A DNA stretch of 64,000 nucleotides from a bacterium (GTDB lineage Bacteria > CAIWAD01): contig JAUIFJ010000020.1 in the NCBI GenBank assembly GCA_030429345.1, positions 22,402 through 86,401 of the forward strand, given 5' to 3'. Under the pieces are notes generated by a model. The model worked only from the letters and a program-made list of their open reading frames with translations. It was not told the DNA's origin and did no database searches. Position 1 is the first letter of the stretch. Every line of letters starts with the position of its first letter. Shown here piece by piece: positions 29,822 to 38,857 of the stretch. The translations under genes were made by a program, and so were the position numbers.

Positions 29822-32800
29822 ATGCGCAGCGCATGCCTGATCGGTCTTGGACTCCTGCTCTCGCAGGGGCTGGCCCGCGCGGACTTCGGAGTCAATGCGA
29901 CGCTGACCGGAATGAGTCACGGGGCGGCCAATGCCGTGGCCCTCAAATCGGACACCTGCCTGCTGGGGGCCGGTTCGACCCTGGTGCTGATCGACATCAG
30001 CTCCTCCTGGCAGCCGGAGGAGATCTCCACTTTCGCCACCGCGGGCCTGATCAACGGCATTGCCGTGCAGGGCGAGACGGTCTACCTGAGCACCGGCATC
30101 GACGGTCTGCAGATCGTAGACATCGATACGCCGGAAAGCCCCGTGCTTGTCTCACGCATCGACCGCCCGGCCGTCGACGCCGTCGCCATCGGGGATGTGC
30201 TCTACCTGGTCGACAGTGCCGGCCTGCTTGCCTGCTACGACCTGCAGACCCCGGCCTCGCCGCAGCTTCTCGACGAGATCGACCTGGACATGGTGCCGAC
30301 GCGCCTCGAGTACCAGGACCTGCAGGGAGCCCTGCAGGTCTTCGTCAGCGGTTCCACCGGCCTGCAGCTCGTCGATGTTGCGGACCCGGAGAGCCTGGCC
30401 CTGCAGGGCTTCCTGCCGACGGTGTATCTCAACGGACTGGCAGTGAACGGAACCGAGGCCTACCTGGCCAGCTCCGGCGAGGGCCTGCTGCTGGCCGACA
30501 TCAGTTCCCCCATGTCCCCGGTGCTGGAAGAAGGCAGCTACAACCCGGGAGGCAGCCTGGGCTGTTCGGACGTGCATGTGCAGGGCTGGAGCATTCTGGT
30601 TTCGTGCTACATCAATGGCCTGAAGCTGCTGGGACGCGAGGGCGATGCCTTCTATGAATCGGACTCCTGGGGCGGCGGCATTCCCGTGCAGGGAGTCGGG
30701 GACGATGATCGCTGGGTCGCGGCGGACTACCAGTTCGGCATGCGCGTCTACGAGGATTTCGGCAAGGGCAGCGTCGACGAGTACTACCGAAAGGCCAGTT
30801 CCAGCCGCGGCCTTTTCCTGCAGGGCGAGGACCTGTTTTCCGGCGGCCACCGCGGCGGCGTCCGCCTGCTGGACCTTTCGGAGGACGCGGGGAACCCCAA
30901 CGAGATCGGACGGGCCGAGTACTTCGGACCTGTTTTCGGGCTGGTGGCCGAAGACCGTCAGGTCTACGCCAGCCTCTTCTATTCCGGATTCGTCAGCCTG
31001 GACTTCAGCCTTCCCGGGGATCCGGAGGAGCTGAGCCTTGTGGACACGGAAGGCCAGGCCCAGCAGTTCGACCTGGATGGCGACCGCCTGCTGGTCGGCG
31101 ACGGTTTCGGAGGCCTGCAGCTCTACGATGTCAGCAATCCCGCCTCGCCGATGCTGCTGGACAGCCTGCACTTCGCCAGTGATGTATACGATGTCAGTTC
31201 CGAAGGCGACCTGGCGATCTGCGCCGCCACCTCCGATGGCGTGATCGTGCTCGATCGCAGCGATCCCGACGCGCTGAGCGTGCTCGGGCAGTGGGACGAG
31301 ACCTTTTTCACCCGCGGCGTGCACCTGTCCGACGGAAGGGCCTACGTGGCCGCCGCCGAGGGGCTGTTCGTAATCGACCTGGAAGACCCGACGCAGCCGG
31401 GGCTGCTGGCCGCCCACGCGCTCCCGAGTGCGCGGGACGTGATCCGCCAGGGCAACATCGCCTACGTGGCCAGCCAGAGCGACGGCTTCTACGCCGTGGA
31501 CATCAGCAACCTGAACAATACCCAGACCGTGGCCAGCTACCAGATGCCCGAAGGCGCCGAGGACCTGGAGGTCGCCGGCGACCGCGTCTACATGGCCGGC
31601 TACCGGGCCGGGGTCTTCGCCCTGCAGGTGGAGATTCCCCAGGAGATCACGCCGGCCCTGCCGGCGACCCTGGATTGCCTGGAGGACGCCAGCGTGGCCT
31701 TCGTGCCGGGCGAGCACATCAACAACCCCGGCGGAGTGCAGGTCACCATCGCGGTCCAGGGCAGCGAGCACATCGCGGCGGAGATGAGCGGGGATTCGCT
31801 GATCGCCACTCCGCAGCCGGACTTCTTCGGCACGGAAAGCCTGACCGTGCTGGTGACCAACGAGAGCACGGAGCAGACGATTCCCGTCGACCTGCCGGTT
31901 GTCGTACAGAACCTGCCCGACGACCCGGTCCTGCAGCTGCCGGAGGCGCTGTCCCTGGACGAGGACACGGTCCTGCCCCTGGATCTGCAGCTCTACGCCA
32001 GCGACGCTGACGGCGACGACCTGCTCTTCGAGCCGGAAGCCGCCAGCCTCGAGCTGCAGCTCTTCGGCAACCAGCTCTTCCTCGTGCCTCCGCCGGACTG
32101 GAACGGCAGCGACTGGCTCTTCCTTTTGGCCAGCGACGATTCCCAGGATCGCGCCACGGTCCAGGACAGCGTGCTGGTCACGGTCCAGCCGGTGGACGAT
32201 CCTCCGCGCGTGATCCAGCCGCTGGACGAGCTGCTGATCCCCGAGGACGGCAGCGACAGCAGCATCGACCTGGCGACGGTCTTCACGGAAGTCGACGGCC
32301 AGGAACTCGGCTTTTCCGTCGATCCGGAAGACCTGCAGCAGCTCAGCGTGGAGATTCTAGGTGGCCAGGTCAGCATCACGCCCGCTGCCGACTGGAACGG
32401 CGAGCAGCTGCTGAGCTTCATCGCCTTCGACGACGAGGGACCGCAGCGGCTGCAGACAGTGGAAGAGCTGCTGGTCAGGGTGACGCCGGTCAACGACGCT
32501 CCCCATGTGATCCAGCCACCGCAGGAACTCCTGCTTCCCGAGGACGGCAGCGACTCGAGCATCGACCTGGACACGGTCTTCGACGACGTGGACGGGGACC
32601 CCTTGTCCTACAGCGCCAATTCGGAGGACCTGCTTCATCTGCAGGTGGAGTTTGCCGGCTCCCAGCTCACGATCACGCCGCAGGCCGACTGGCACGGCAG
32701 CGAAACGGTGATCCTGAGGGCCGAGGACGGGCAGGATCCCGAGCGCCTGGGTGTCAGCGTCGACCTGCCGGTGACCGTGACGCCGGTCAACGATCCGCCC

Positions 32801-34642
32801 TATGTGATCCAGGCGCTGGGCGAAGTCCAGATTCCCGAGGACGGCAGCGACTCGAGCATCGACCTGGTGACTGTCTTCGGGGATGTAGACGGCGACGCCC
32901 TCGCCTATTCGGCCGAGTGGGACGCGAACCAGCTGGATGTGCAGATCTCGGGCAGCCAGGTCACGATCACCCCGGTCGCCGACTGGAACGGCAGCGCGAC
33001 CATCCTCTTCACCGCCGATGACGACGACAGCGAGGCCCGTGATACCGCCAGCGAGGACCTGCTGGTGATCGTGGTGCCGGAGAACGACGCCCCGCTGATC
33101 GACCTGCCGCCTGGCATCAGCATGGCCGAGGACGCGGGCCTCGTCGAGGATTTCGGACCCTATCTGGAAGACGTGGACGGAGATCCCCTGCTGCTCGCCG
33201 TCAGCGGCAACACGGAAATCGCCGTCCTCATCGACGGCGAAGAAGTCAGCTTCAGCTCGCCGGCGGACTGGCATGGCGAGGAAGTGCTGGTCTTCAGCGT
33301 CGAGGACGATTTCGGCCGCCTGGCCGCGAGCGACACGACCACGGTGGTCGTGACACCCGTCAACGACGCACCGGTTGTGATCCAGGAGCTCGACGAGCTG
33401 CAGATTCCGGAAGACGGCAGCGACTCGAGCATCGACCTGGCGACGGTCTTCGGGGACGTGGACGGGGATCCACTGAGCTACAGCGCCAACACGGAAGAGC
33501 TGGAGCACCTGGATGTTTCCGTTGTAGACGGGGTCGTCACGATCACGCCGATCTCCGACTGGGCCGGCAGCGAGACCGTCGTCTTCACCGCCGACGATGC
33601 GCAGGAGGAGGATCGACTGGCCGCAGCAGGCGAGTGGAAGCATTCGGCGTCCAAGGGTCCGCTGCGAGCAACGCGTGATACGGCCACCGAGGACCTGCTG
33701 GTCGTCGTCCTTCCGGAGCAGGACTGCCCCGAGCTCTGCGTGCCCCTGGATTCGCTGACCTCGGGGCTGGAGGATACGCCCTTCGTCATCTCCAATGTGG
33801 ATTCGCTGGTCGCGGCCCATTTCTGCGATGCCGACGCGGGGGACAGCCTGGTCGTCGCGACCCTGCTGGCCGACGTGGAAGGCCTCGAGATCGACTACGT
33901 GGACAATGTGGCCACCCTCACACCGCCACAGGACTTCTTCGGATCGATCACGCTCACGCTCTCGGTCAGCGATGGCGACTGCGCGGCCGAGGCGGTGATC
34001 GCCTGGGAGATCCTGCCGGTCAACGACGTCCCCGTGGTCAGCATCTGCAACACGGAAGACCTCCCCTGCGGCGAGATCCCCTGGCCGGACCTGGAAAGCT
34101 TCCTGCAGGTGATCACCGAAGAGGGGCTGGAACTGCAGATCAGCGACGCGGAGGACACGCCGATGACCCTGCGCTGGATGCTCGACGGAGAGGAAGTAGC
34201 CAGCCAGGACGCGATAAGCGGCCCCTGCAGCTTCTACCTGCCCGACCTGGAGGGCCTGCTGGATCACGACCTCTCCCTGCACGCGGAACTGGTCGACGGC
34301 GAGCATGTCTGGAACCTGGAGGGCGGCGTGTGCCAGTGGCTGCTGCAGAACGTGGACCTGGATCAGCCGGAACTGCCGCGTGATTTCTACCTGGGGCCTG
34401 TCGCGCCGAACCCCTTCAATCCCGCGACACGGCTGGCCTTCGGCCTGCCCAGGGAAGCCGAGCTGGAGCTGCGGCTCTACAACCTGCAGGGCGCCCTGGT
34501 CTCCCGGCTGAGTTCGGGTCGCCTGCCCGCCGGGCACCACGAGGCGAGGATCGACGGGACCGGCCTGGCCAGCGGTGTATACATCGCCGTTCTCGAGAGC
34601 CCGGGACTGCGACTCACGGAAAAAATGCTGCTGCTGAAATAG
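29822..34642 (+). CDS. Giant secreted beta-propeller/cadherin-like repeat protein with PNPFNP tail
   Basis: 1606 residues. Signal peptide MRSACLIGLGLLLSQGLARA. Residues about 25-605 are LVIVD-type propeller repeats (GLQIVDIDTPESPVLV, GLQLVDVADPESLAL, VIVLDRSDPDALSVLGQ). Residues about 690-1400 are roughly 99-residue Ig/cadherin-like repeats; four carry IPEDGSDSSIDL-type entries (DNA near 32240, 32537, 32833, 33407). The sorting tail begins APNPFNPATRLAFGL. RBS GGGAGA before ATG 29822. Probably a cell-surface adhesin or scaffold. One repeat has an extra in-frame segment (about 33619-33672) absent from its sisters. Confidence 0.9.
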   Translation: MRSACLIGLGLLLSQGLARADFGVNATLTGMSHGAANAVALKSDTCLLGAGSTLVLIDISSSWQPEEISTFATAGLINGIAVQGETVYLSTGIDGLQIVDIDTPESPVLVSRIDRPAVDAVAIGDVLYLVDSAGLLACYDLQTPASPQLLDEIDLDMVPTRLEYQDLQGALQVFVSGSTGLQLVDVADPESLALQGFLPTVYLNGLAVNGTEAYLASSGEGLLLADISSPMSPVLEEGSYNPGGSLGCSDVHVQGWSILVSCYINGLKLLGREGDAFYESDSWGGGIPVQGVGDDDRWVAADYQFGMRVYEDFGKGSVDEYYRKASSSRGLFLQGEDLFSGGHRGGVRLLDLSEDAGNPNEIGRAEYFGPVFGLVAEDRQVYASLFYSGFVSLDFSLPGDPEELSLVDTEGQAQQFDLDGDRLLVGDGFGGLQLYDVSNPASPMLLDSLHFASDVYDVSSEGDLAICAATSDGVIVLDRSDPDALSVLGQWDETFFTRGVHLSDGRAYVAAAEGLFVIDLEDPTQPGLLAAHALPSARDVIRQGNIAYVASQSDGFYAVDISNLNNTQTVASYQMPEGAEDLEVAGDRVYMAGYRAGVFALQVEIPQEITPALPATLDCLEDASVAFVPGEHINNPGGVQVTIAVQGSEHIAAEMSGDSLIATPQPDFFGTESLTVLVTNESTEQTIPVDLPVVVQNLPDDPVLQLPEALSLDEDTVLPLDLQLYASDADGDDLLFEPEAASLELQLFGNQLFLVPPPDWNGSDWLFLLASDDSQDRATVQDSVLVTVQPVDDPPRVIQPLDELLIPEDGSDSSIDLATVFTEVDGQELGFSVDPEDLQQLSVEILGGQVSITPAADWNGEQLLSFIAFDDEGPQRLQTVEELLVRVTPVNDAPHVIQPPQELLLPEDGSDSSIDLDTVFDDVDGDPLSYSANSEDLLHLQVEFAGSQLTITPQADWHGSETVILRAEDGQDPERLGVSVDLPVTVTPVNDPPYVIQALGEVQIPEDGSDSSIDLVTVFGDVDGDALAYSAEWDANQLDVQISGSQVTITPVADWNGSATILFTADDDDSEARDTASEDLLVIVVPENDAPLIDLPPGISMAEDAGLVEDFGPYLEDVDGDPLLLAVSGNTEIAVLIDGEEVSFSSPADWHGEEVLVFSVEDDFGRLAASDTTTVVVTPVNDAPVVIQELDELQIPEDGSDSSIDLATVFGDVDGDPLSYSANTEELEHLDVSVVDGVVTITPISDWAGSETVVFTADDAQEEDRLAAAGEWKHSASKGPLRATRDTATEDLLVVVLPEQDCPELCVPLDSLTSGLEDTPFVISNVDSLVAAHFCDADAGDSLVVATLLADVEGLEIDYVDNVATLTPPQDFFGSITLTLSVSDGDCAAEAVIAWEILPVNDVPVVSICNTEDLPCGEIPWPDLESFLQVITEEGLELQISDAEDTPMTLRWMLDGEEVASQDAISGPCSFYLPDLEGLLDHDLSLHAELVDGEHVWNLEGGVCQWLLQNVDLDQPELPRDFYLGPVAPNPFNPATRLAFGLPREAELELRLYNLQGALVSRLSSGRLPAGHHEARIDGTGLASGVYIAVLESPGLRLTEKMLLLK

Positions 34643-34663
34643 CCCGCGCGATTGCCTCGAAAA

Positions 34664-34697
34664 GGCGGTTCTCCCTGCAACGGGAGAACCGTCCTTT
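34664..34697 (+). terminator. Terminator-like hairpin
   Basis: GGTTCTCCC / GGGAGAACC stem with a 6-nt loop and extra outer pairs, then CCTTTC. The T-run is short, so this is a moderate call. Confidence 0.65.
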
Positions 34698-34837
34698 CGC
34701 AGGGACTTGCAGTTCTGCCTCGACAGGCCTATGTTCTGCGCGCTTTTCGAAGAATCCCGACCGGAGGAGTGAAATGAAGAACACAATGCAACACACCCCG
34801 ACCTGCCTGAAAACCGTGTTGTATTGTGGAGGCTTCA

Positions 34838-36454
34838 TTGCAGTATCTTCTTGGATCCCGCCTGGAGCTGCGCCCCGAGGGGCGTAGCCACCCCTTATTC
34901 ACCGACCTTGGCTTCGAGCTGGGGGCAGAGGCCCGCGTCGGGCTGATCGGCGCCAACGGAAGCGGCAAGACTACGCTCCTGCACCTGCTGGAAGGCAGCC
35001 TTTCGGCAGACAGCGGAGACCTGCGCCGCATGCCCGGCCTGCGCACGGCGCTGCTGCCGCAACAGGCCCCGGCCGACTCGCGGCGTTCCGCCGAGGCCTT
35101 TCTCTGGGCCGGCCATCCTGCCTTGTGGGAGCTGAAGCTGCGTCTGCAGCAGGGCCCTGCCGACTCGCCGGCCTGGCTGGAGGCCTTCGCCGACTACGAG
35201 GCTGCCGGCGGCTATCTGCTCGAGGCGCGCTGCCTGGAACACCTCGAGCGCTCCGGACTGCATGAAGCCGTGCTGCAACGCAGCCTGGGCGAGCTCAGCG
35301 GGGGAGAGCGCACGCGCCTGGCCCTGGCCCGCTTCAGCCTGGTTGAAGCCGACCTGTTGCTGCTCGACGAACCGGACACGCACCTGGACGAGCCGGGGCG
35401 CGCCCTGCTGGAAGGCTTCCTGGCAGAGTGCCGGCGACCCTATGTGCTCTGCAGCCATGACCGGGAACTGCTCGACCGCTGTACGACAACTACCTGGGCC
35501 CTGGCCGGGGGCAGCCTGGTGAGCTACCCCGCCTCCTGCAGTTCCTACCTCGAACACGAAGCACAGGAAGAGCGCCGGATGCAGCACGAAGCGCGGGAGC
35601 ATCGACGCCGGGTCCAGGCCCTCAAGCGTGCGGCAGAGGAGCGGCGGCAGTGGGCCGAGAGCCACCAGCCGACAACGGGCGGCGAGGGACGCGCCCACGT
35701 ATACGAGTGCGTGAGCAACCGCGCGCGCAAGTCGATGAAGCGCGCCAGGGCCGTCGAAACGCGGCTGGAAGCCGCCCGCAGGAGCCTGGAGGCGCAGCAG
35801 CCCGTGATCCGCCGCAGACGCAGCATGCGCTTCGAGAAGGCCGAAGGGGCGGGCCGCAGCCTCCTGCGCTGCGAGGGACTGGGCGCCAGGCCCGGCGGAG
35901 AGTGGCTCTTCCGCAGGCTGAGCCTGCGCCTGCAGCCCGGGGAAAGCCTGGCCCTGCGAGGCGCCAACGGCTGCGGCAAGTCGACCCTGTTGCGCATGCT
36001 GGCCGGCAGGCGTCCGGCGGAGGAAGGGGAGATCCACTGGAGCCCGGGCGCGCGGATCGGCTGCTACAGCCCGGATCACGAGGACCTGGATCACGGCGCC
36101 TCGGCCCTGCAGGCGGTACTCGGCGACCGGCCAGGGGAGCAGGGACGGGCGCGGACCCTGCTGGCCTGTCTCTGCTTTCCCGAAGAAGCGCTGCAGACCG
36201 CGGTCGGCGACTTGAGCAGCGGCGAGCGCAGCAAGGTCGCGCTGGCACGGCTGCTTCACGGTCCCTTTACGGTGCTACTGCTGGACGAGCCGCAGAGCCA
36301 CCTGGAACTGGAGGCTCGTGTCGCCCTGGAAGAGGCTCTGGCGGACTACCGGGGCAGCCTGGTCTTCGTGAGCCACGATTCGCGCTTCCGCGAGCGCCTG
36401 GCGACACAGGAGCTGGATCTGCAAATGAAAACGCTCAGCGAAGGTCTCTTCTAG
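34838..36454 (+). CDS. ABC-F family ATPase (translation factor type)
   Basis: 538 residues with two ABC cassettes and no membrane domain. Cassette 1: Walker A GANGSGKTTL, signature LSGGERTRLALARF, Walker B LLLLDEPDTHLD. Cassette 2: Walker A GANGCGKSTL, signature LSSGERSKVALARL, Walker B VLLLDEPQSHLE. A charged coiled-coil linker lies between them (about 225-315). ABC-F proteins act on the ribosome E site, or give ribosome-protection antibiotic resistance; which applies here is open. A TTG start at 34838 is chosen because GGAGG ends 5 nt upstream; GTG 34826 is the alternative. Confidence 0.92.
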   Translation: MQYLLGSRLELRPEGRSHPLFTDLGFELGAEARVGLIGANGSGKTTLLHLLEGSLSADSGDLRRMPGLRTALLPQQAPADSRRSAEAFLWAGHPALWELKLRLQQGPADSPAWLEAFADYEAAGGYLLEARCLEHLERSGLHEAVLQRSLGELSGGERTRLALARFSLVEADLLLLDEPDTHLDEPGRALLEGFLAECRRPYVLCSHDRELLDRCTTTTWALAGGSLVSYPASCSSYLEHEAQEERRMQHEAREHRRRVQALKRAAEERRQWAESHQPTTGGEGRAHVYECVSNRARKSMKRARAVETRLEAARRSLEAQQPVIRRRRSMRFEKAEGAGRSLLRCEGLGARPGGEWLFRRLSLRLQPGESLALRGANGCGKSTLLRMLAGRRPAEEGEIHWSPGARIGCYSPDHEDLDHGASALQAVLGDRPGEQGRARTLLACLCFPEEALQTAVGDLSSGERSKVALARLLHGPFTVLLLDEPQSHLELEARVALEEALADYRGSLVFVSHDSRFRERLATQELDLQMKTLSEGLF

Positions 36455-36573
36455 CGGGTTTCGGCTGTTGCCTGCCGCTACGTGCTCCGTGTGGCTTCGG
36501 CAAGAGCTGCAACGTGATGCTGTATCACGCAGAGCGATGAAGGCTGTCGCTTTGCGGACGAGGAAGCTCCGGA

Positions 36574-37680
36574 TCATTCCGACTCCCTGGAATCCGCCGT
36601 GTCACTCGCCAGCATGCGTGCCTCCATTCCCGGGCTGGCCCATTGGCGGAACCCGCCCTGGCCGTCGTCGAGCAGGAAGAGCGCTTCCACCTCATCCAGG
36701 GCGGCAACGATTTCCATGCCCTCCTGCGGCCCCAGGACCATCAGCGCCGTCGCCAGCGCGTCGGCATGGCCGCAGGCGGGAGCGAGCACGGTGACGCTGA
36801 CCGTGGAGGATTCGATGGGCCGGCCGCTGCGCGGGTCCAGGATGTGGGGCAGCTTCCGCTCCTGGAAGCGGCGATAATTGCGGTAGCTGCCGGAGGTGGC
36901 CAGGGCGCCGGACGTGAGACAGATTCGGGTCTGCAGGTCCAGCTGATCCGCGGGTGGGCCTTCCCGGGGATTCTGGACCCCGATGCGCCAGCATTCCAGG
37001 CCCGGCGGGCTGCCGGAGCAGAGCACCTCGCCTCCGATCTCGGCGCACCAGTTGCCGGCGCCGCGTGAGACAAGAATCCGGCCCAGCTGGTCCACGGCCC
37101 AGCCCTTGGCAACGGCGCTGAAATCCAGGCGGCTGGCCGAATGGCTCTTGCGAATGCTCCAGACGGAGGGCTCCTCCTGCCAGGAAAAGGCCTGCAGTCC
37201 GGCGACCCGGCGGGCGGCCTCCAGTTGCCGCGCATCCGGTTCCGGGCCGGCCTCGGAACTGCCGAAGCCCCAGGCCTCGATCAGGGGCCCGATGCCCGGG
37301 TCGAAGGCTCCGCGGCTTTCGCGGTAGACCTGGCCGCTCAAGGCCAGCACCTCGCGGAAATCCTCATCCAGCTGGACCAGGCTGTCGGCGGGAGCCCGGT
37401 TGAGCCGCGAGATCAGGCTTGTCGGGTCCCAGGTCGAGAGACTGGCGTTGATCTGCTGGAGGCGCTCGCCGATCTCGCGCTCCAGGTTGGAGGCGACCCA
37501 TTCGGGATCGGCGGCTAGAGGCAGGTCGGCCAGCTGCACGCTCCAGGTCGTGCCCATGGTCTCGCCTTGCAGCAGGATCAGGCCGGGCTGGACGGCCTCC
37601 CGTTCCCGGGCCCTCCAGTAGAGGGCCAGCAGGCTGGCCAGGGCGACGAAGAGGATCCATTTGCGATCGACGGCTTTCAG
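36574..37680 (-). CDS. apbE: FAD:protein FMN transferase
   Basis: 368 residues. N-terminal signal/membrane anchor (WILFVALASLLALYW), then the ApbE fold: GETMGTTWSVQ, INASLSTWDPTSLISRLNR, GAFDPGIGPLIEAWGFG, LDFSAVAKGWAVDQLGRIL, NWCAEIGGEVLCSG, GSYRNYRRF and LPHILDPRSGRP, then VTVLAPACGHADALATALMVLG near the end. It would attach FMN to the Ser/Thr of RnfG and RnfD, encoded divergently next door. No ATG, GTG or TTG is in frame at a sensible place; CTG at 37680 has a perfectly spaced GAGAGG RBS and is taken as the start, which is unusual. Confidence 0.9.
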   Translation of the reverse strand: MKAVDRKWILFVALASLLALYWRAREREAVQPGLILLQGETMGTTWSVQLADLPLAADPEWVASNLEREIGERLQQINASLSTWDPTSLISRLNRAPADSLVQLDEDFREVLALSGQVYRESRGAFDPGIGPLIEAWGFGSSEAGPEPDARQLEAARRVAGLQAFSWQEEPSVWSIRKSHSASRLDFSAVAKGWAVDQLGRILVSRGAGNWCAEIGGEVLCSGSPPGLECWRIGVQNPREGPPADQLDLQTRICLTSGALATSGSYRNYRRFQERKLPHILDPRSGRPIESSTVSVTVLAPACGHADALATALMVLGPQEGMEIVAALDEVEALFLLDDGQGGFRQWASPGMEARMLASDTADSRESE

Positions 37681-37753
37681 CTGACACCTCTCAATCGACG
37701 TCGTCGTTTCGTTGACAGAAAAGGACAGAAAGTTTGATTCCGCCCTGGAATTC

Positions 37754-37767
37754 TTGATCTGGGTCAA
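37754..37767. promoter_or_regulatory. FNR/CRP-type site between apbE and rnfB
   Basis: TTGAT-CTGG-GTCAA, nine of ten bases matching the FNR consensus. A -10 candidate TATCTT lies at 37791-37796 on the plus strand, so the site centre is near -42 relative to the inferred start, as at class II FNR/CRP promoters. It is about 200 bp upstream of rnfB. Confidence 0.6.
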
Positions 37768-37964
37768 ATCGCACAAGATTACCGGCGAGTTATCTTTAGG
37801 GCGATTGGAATCTGACGCCGAAGATCCGATAACATCCATTATACGAATGGATGAAAGCACGGAATCGGAATGACACGACGAAGCGAGAAGGCACCCGGCC
37901 TTCTCCTTTCCTTTTTGCCTGCCCCTGCAATTCCGACCTCTTTCCCTGAAAGGCCGGGTGAGCG

Positions 37965-38837
37965 ATGAGCGTCCTGCTGACCGCCCTGGCCCTGATGGCC
38001 GCCCTGGGCATTCTGCTGGCCCTGATCCTGGCCCTTGCCAGCAGAAAGCTGCATGTCCACGAAGATCCCCGCATCGACCAGACGGAAGAGCTGCTGCCCG
38101 GCACCAACTGCGGAGCCTGCGGACAGCCGGGTTGCCGCGCCTTCGCCGAGAAGCTGGTGGCCGGGGAGGCATCGCCGGCCGGCTGCACTGTCAGCTCGCC
38201 CGATAACCGTGAAGCGATCGCCGCCTACCTCGGTGTGGACGTGGGGAGCGCCAACCGTCGCGTGGCGCGCCTGGCCTGTGCCGGGGGCAGCCATGTGGCG
38301 CGCCAGCGGGTGACCTACAAGGGGCACTCCTCCTGCCGCAGCGCCTCGCTGGTCGCCGGCGGCGGCAAGGGCTGCGCCTGGGGCTGCCTGGGACTGGGAG
38401 ACTGCGAGGATGTCTGCGGCTTCGGTGCGATCCATATGGATGTCCACGGCTTGCCCGTTGTCGACGAAGCCGCCTGCACGGCCTGCGGCGACTGTGTTGA
38501 AATCTGTCCCAAGGGGCTGTTTTCGCTGGTGGACCAGCAGCAGCGCCTCTGGGTGGCCTGCAAGAGCCTGCTCACCGGGGACTTGGCGGAAGAGGAATGC
38601 CAGGTGGCATGCACGGGCTGCGGCAAGTGCGCCCAGGACGCTCCGGCCCTGATCGAGATCGTCGACGGGCTGGCTGTGGTCAAGCCCCATGATCCGCAGC
38701 TGGCGGAGCTCACGGCCATCGATCGCTGCCCGACAGGGGCGATCCAGTGGGTCGACCTGGTCCAGGGACAGGCCGCATTCCGCAAGGGACGGCAGGCGAA
38801 GCAGGTGCTACGGGAAAGCGCCCTGCCAACCGGCTAG
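37965..38837 (+). CDS. rnfB: Rnf complex subunit B, ferredoxin-type electron entry
   Basis: 290 residues. N-terminal membrane anchor (LLTALALMAALGILLALILAL), then the Rnf-specific cluster motif LLPGTNCGACGQPGCRAFAEKL..GC, and two ferredoxin-like clusters (CLGLGDCEDVCGFGAI, CTACGDCVEICPKGLF) plus CTGCGKCAQDAP. It takes electrons from ferredoxin and feeds the membrane complex. It starts the operon; the giant NifJ-like gene follows after 20 bp. In the common Rnf order rnfB lies next to rnfA or rnfC, so an insertion here is unusual. Confidence 0.96.
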   Translation: MSVLLTALALMAALGILLALILALASRKLHVHEDPRIDQTEELLPGTNCGACGQPGCRAFAEKLVAGEASPAGCTVSSPDNREAIAAYLGVDVGSANRRVARLACAGGSHVARQRVTYKGHSSCRSASLVAGGGKGCAWGCLGLGDCEDVCGFGAIHMDVHGLPVVDEAACTACGDCVEICPKGLFSLVDQQQRLWVACKSLLTGDLAEEECQVACTGCGKCAQDAPALIEIVDGLAVVKPHDPQLAELTAIDRCPTGAIQWVDLVQGQAAFRKGRQAKQVLRESALPTG

Positions 38838-38857
38838 GGACGAGGAAGGATTGTTTC

